A DNA stretch of 16,696 nt from PXAP01 sp964520585 (lineage in GTDB: Bacteria > Bacteroidota > Bacteroidia > Bacteroidales > PUMT01). The stretch is taken from positions 1 through 16,696 of the forward strand of contig CAZFOO010000074.1 in the NCBI GenBank assembly GCA_964520585.1. The letters are read 5' to 3'. Positions 15,949 to 16,696 of this stretch are shown here, one piece after another. The notes beneath the pieces were generated by a model. That model had not been told where the DNA came from, searched no databases, and saw only the letters and a list, made by a program, of their open reading frames with translations. A program made the position numbers and the translations under genes. Each line of letters begins with the position of its first letter. The stretch's first letter is position 1.

Positions 15949-16695
15949 TTAAGAAGCCTGCTGTTCTCTCAAATCTGCCAGTGCAGATTCCATAACAGAC
16001 TTTACCCTGATACCCAGTCCCCGGGAATCCATTTCTTCAAATTCATCTGGTTCTATGGGGTCGAGAATTTTTACTCTTATGATAGTTTTTTCTCTTATCA
16101 CAAAACCTTTCTTCGGGAGAGATCTTCCGGTTCCATCCAGAACAATGGGAAGTACCGGACATCTCATCTGTGTAGCCAGCCTGAAGGCACCGTCTTTGAA
16201 ACTCTTTATATTGCGGTCCGCCGAACGTGTTCCTTCGGGAAATATCATTACCGAACTGCCCTGCTTTATATGTTGCCGGCAATCACGTATCATTTTAATA
16301 AAACTTTTTCTGCTGGCCCTGTCGATTATCACGTATCTGTTAAGTAACATGTTCCAACCCACAAAAGGGACATAGAGATTCTCCTTTTTCGACACCCACT
16401 TAAAATGAAAAAACAATGAGTGGATGACAAGGATGTCCAGCATGGACTGGTGGTTGGATACCGCAACATAAACACGTGAATGATCTATCTTTTCCTTTCC
16501 CTCAATCCGGAGATCCCAGAATGGGTTAAGCCACAGGTAAATCGAAGCCCACCAGCAGGAGTACCTGTGCTGAAGCCAGAGTCTCTTATCGAAATAGACA
16601 GTGAAGATCCACAGTAAAAAGGCCCCGGCAAAGATCACCATGCTGGATAAAAACACAAACAGCCAAAATAATATGGAAAAAATAATATATCCCAT
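15949..16695 (-). CDS. plsC: 1-acyl-sn-glycerol-3-phosphate acyltransferase
   Basis: Transfers an acyl group to the sn-2 position of lysophosphatidic acid at the inner membrane, giving phosphatidic acid for phospholipid synthesis. The 248-residue protein has one or two N-terminal hydrophobic segments (about 3-33), the catalytic HX4D motif NHQSMLD (H82, D87), the glycerol-phosphate-binding FPEGTRS (152-158) and the block IV segment CPVLPIVLDGTG (179-190). These place it in the PlsC/LPLAT family. Only one base remains beyond the ATG at 16695, so a start farther upstream cannot be excluded. Another acyltransferase of the same family (for example one acting on ornithine lipids) is possible but less likely. 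It lies 60 nt upstream of the MutS-like gene, possibly in one operon. Confidence 0.9.
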   Translation of the reverse strand: MGYIIFSILFWLFVFLSSMVIFAGAFLLWIFTVYFDKRLWLQHRYSCWWASIYLWLNPFWDLRIEGKEKIDHSRVYVAVSNHQSMLDILVIHSLFFHFKWVSKKENLYVPFVGWNMLLNRYVIIDRASRKSFIKMIRDCRQHIKQGSSVMIFPEGTRSADRNIKSFKDGAFRLATQMRCPVLPIVLDGTGRSLPKKGFVIREKTIIRVKILDPIEPDEFEEMDSRGLGIRVKSVMESALADLREQQAS

Positions 16696-16696
16696 A

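Noticed and set aside
1..16696. CRISPR array, tRNA, rRNA, prophage or defence island
   Set aside because: No spaced direct repeats, cloverleaf or rRNA-like sequence, integrase, nuclease or toxin-antitoxin genes were seen; nearly all the window is filled by recognisable core genes.

Overview
The window looks like chromosomal DNA from a member of the Bacteroidota, probably the order Bacteroidales. The evidence is a gene end matching the type IX secretion protein PorQ directly upstream of cmk and ispH (a known Bacteroidales arrangement), Bacteroidota-type ParC and ParE, a general lack of Shine-Dalgarno sequences, and one good TAnnTTTG-type promoter box. Everything here is core or housekeeping in character. 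I see no CRISPR array, rRNA, tRNA, phage module or complete transposon, and no defence or secondary-metabolite island.

Left part, + strand (2-5640): the 3' end of porQ, then cmk, ispH and priA, the last three separated by only 8 nt each. They cover outer-membrane secretion, CMP/dCMP phosphorylation, the last step of the MEP isoprenoid pathway and replication restart. After a 148-nt gap comes a stand-alone heptose-7-phosphate kinase of the RfaE1/HldA type, probably starting with TTG. Its 3' end faces, 6 nt away, the end of a - strand gene.

Middle (5647-8884), - strand: a 737-residue SLC12-like cation-chloride cotransporter with 12 membrane segments and a large cytosolic C-terminal domain, then an Hsp20 small heat-shock gene that ends in a clear intrinsic terminator and has an unusually strong Shine-Dalgarno sequence. 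The 426-nt stretch upstream of hsp20 is the only long gene-free region. It holds a 50-bp miniature element with perfect 12-bp terminal inverted repeats and a 9-bp flanking direct repeat, probably a transposon-derived remnant, and a weak sigma-54-like site.

Right part (8885-16696), - strand, read from right to left: plsC (acyltransferase, start at the window edge), a MutS-family ATPase with four predicted membrane segments, then parE, parC and aroK. A TAnnTTTG-type promoter candidate lies just upstream of parE, so parE-parC-aroK (topoisomerase IV plus shikimate kinase) is likely one transcription unit.

The points most worth a second look are the miniature inverted-repeat element, the membrane-bound MutS homologue and the NKCC-like Na+ site in the bacterial cotransporter. 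I did not find a convincing wholly new multi-gene system.
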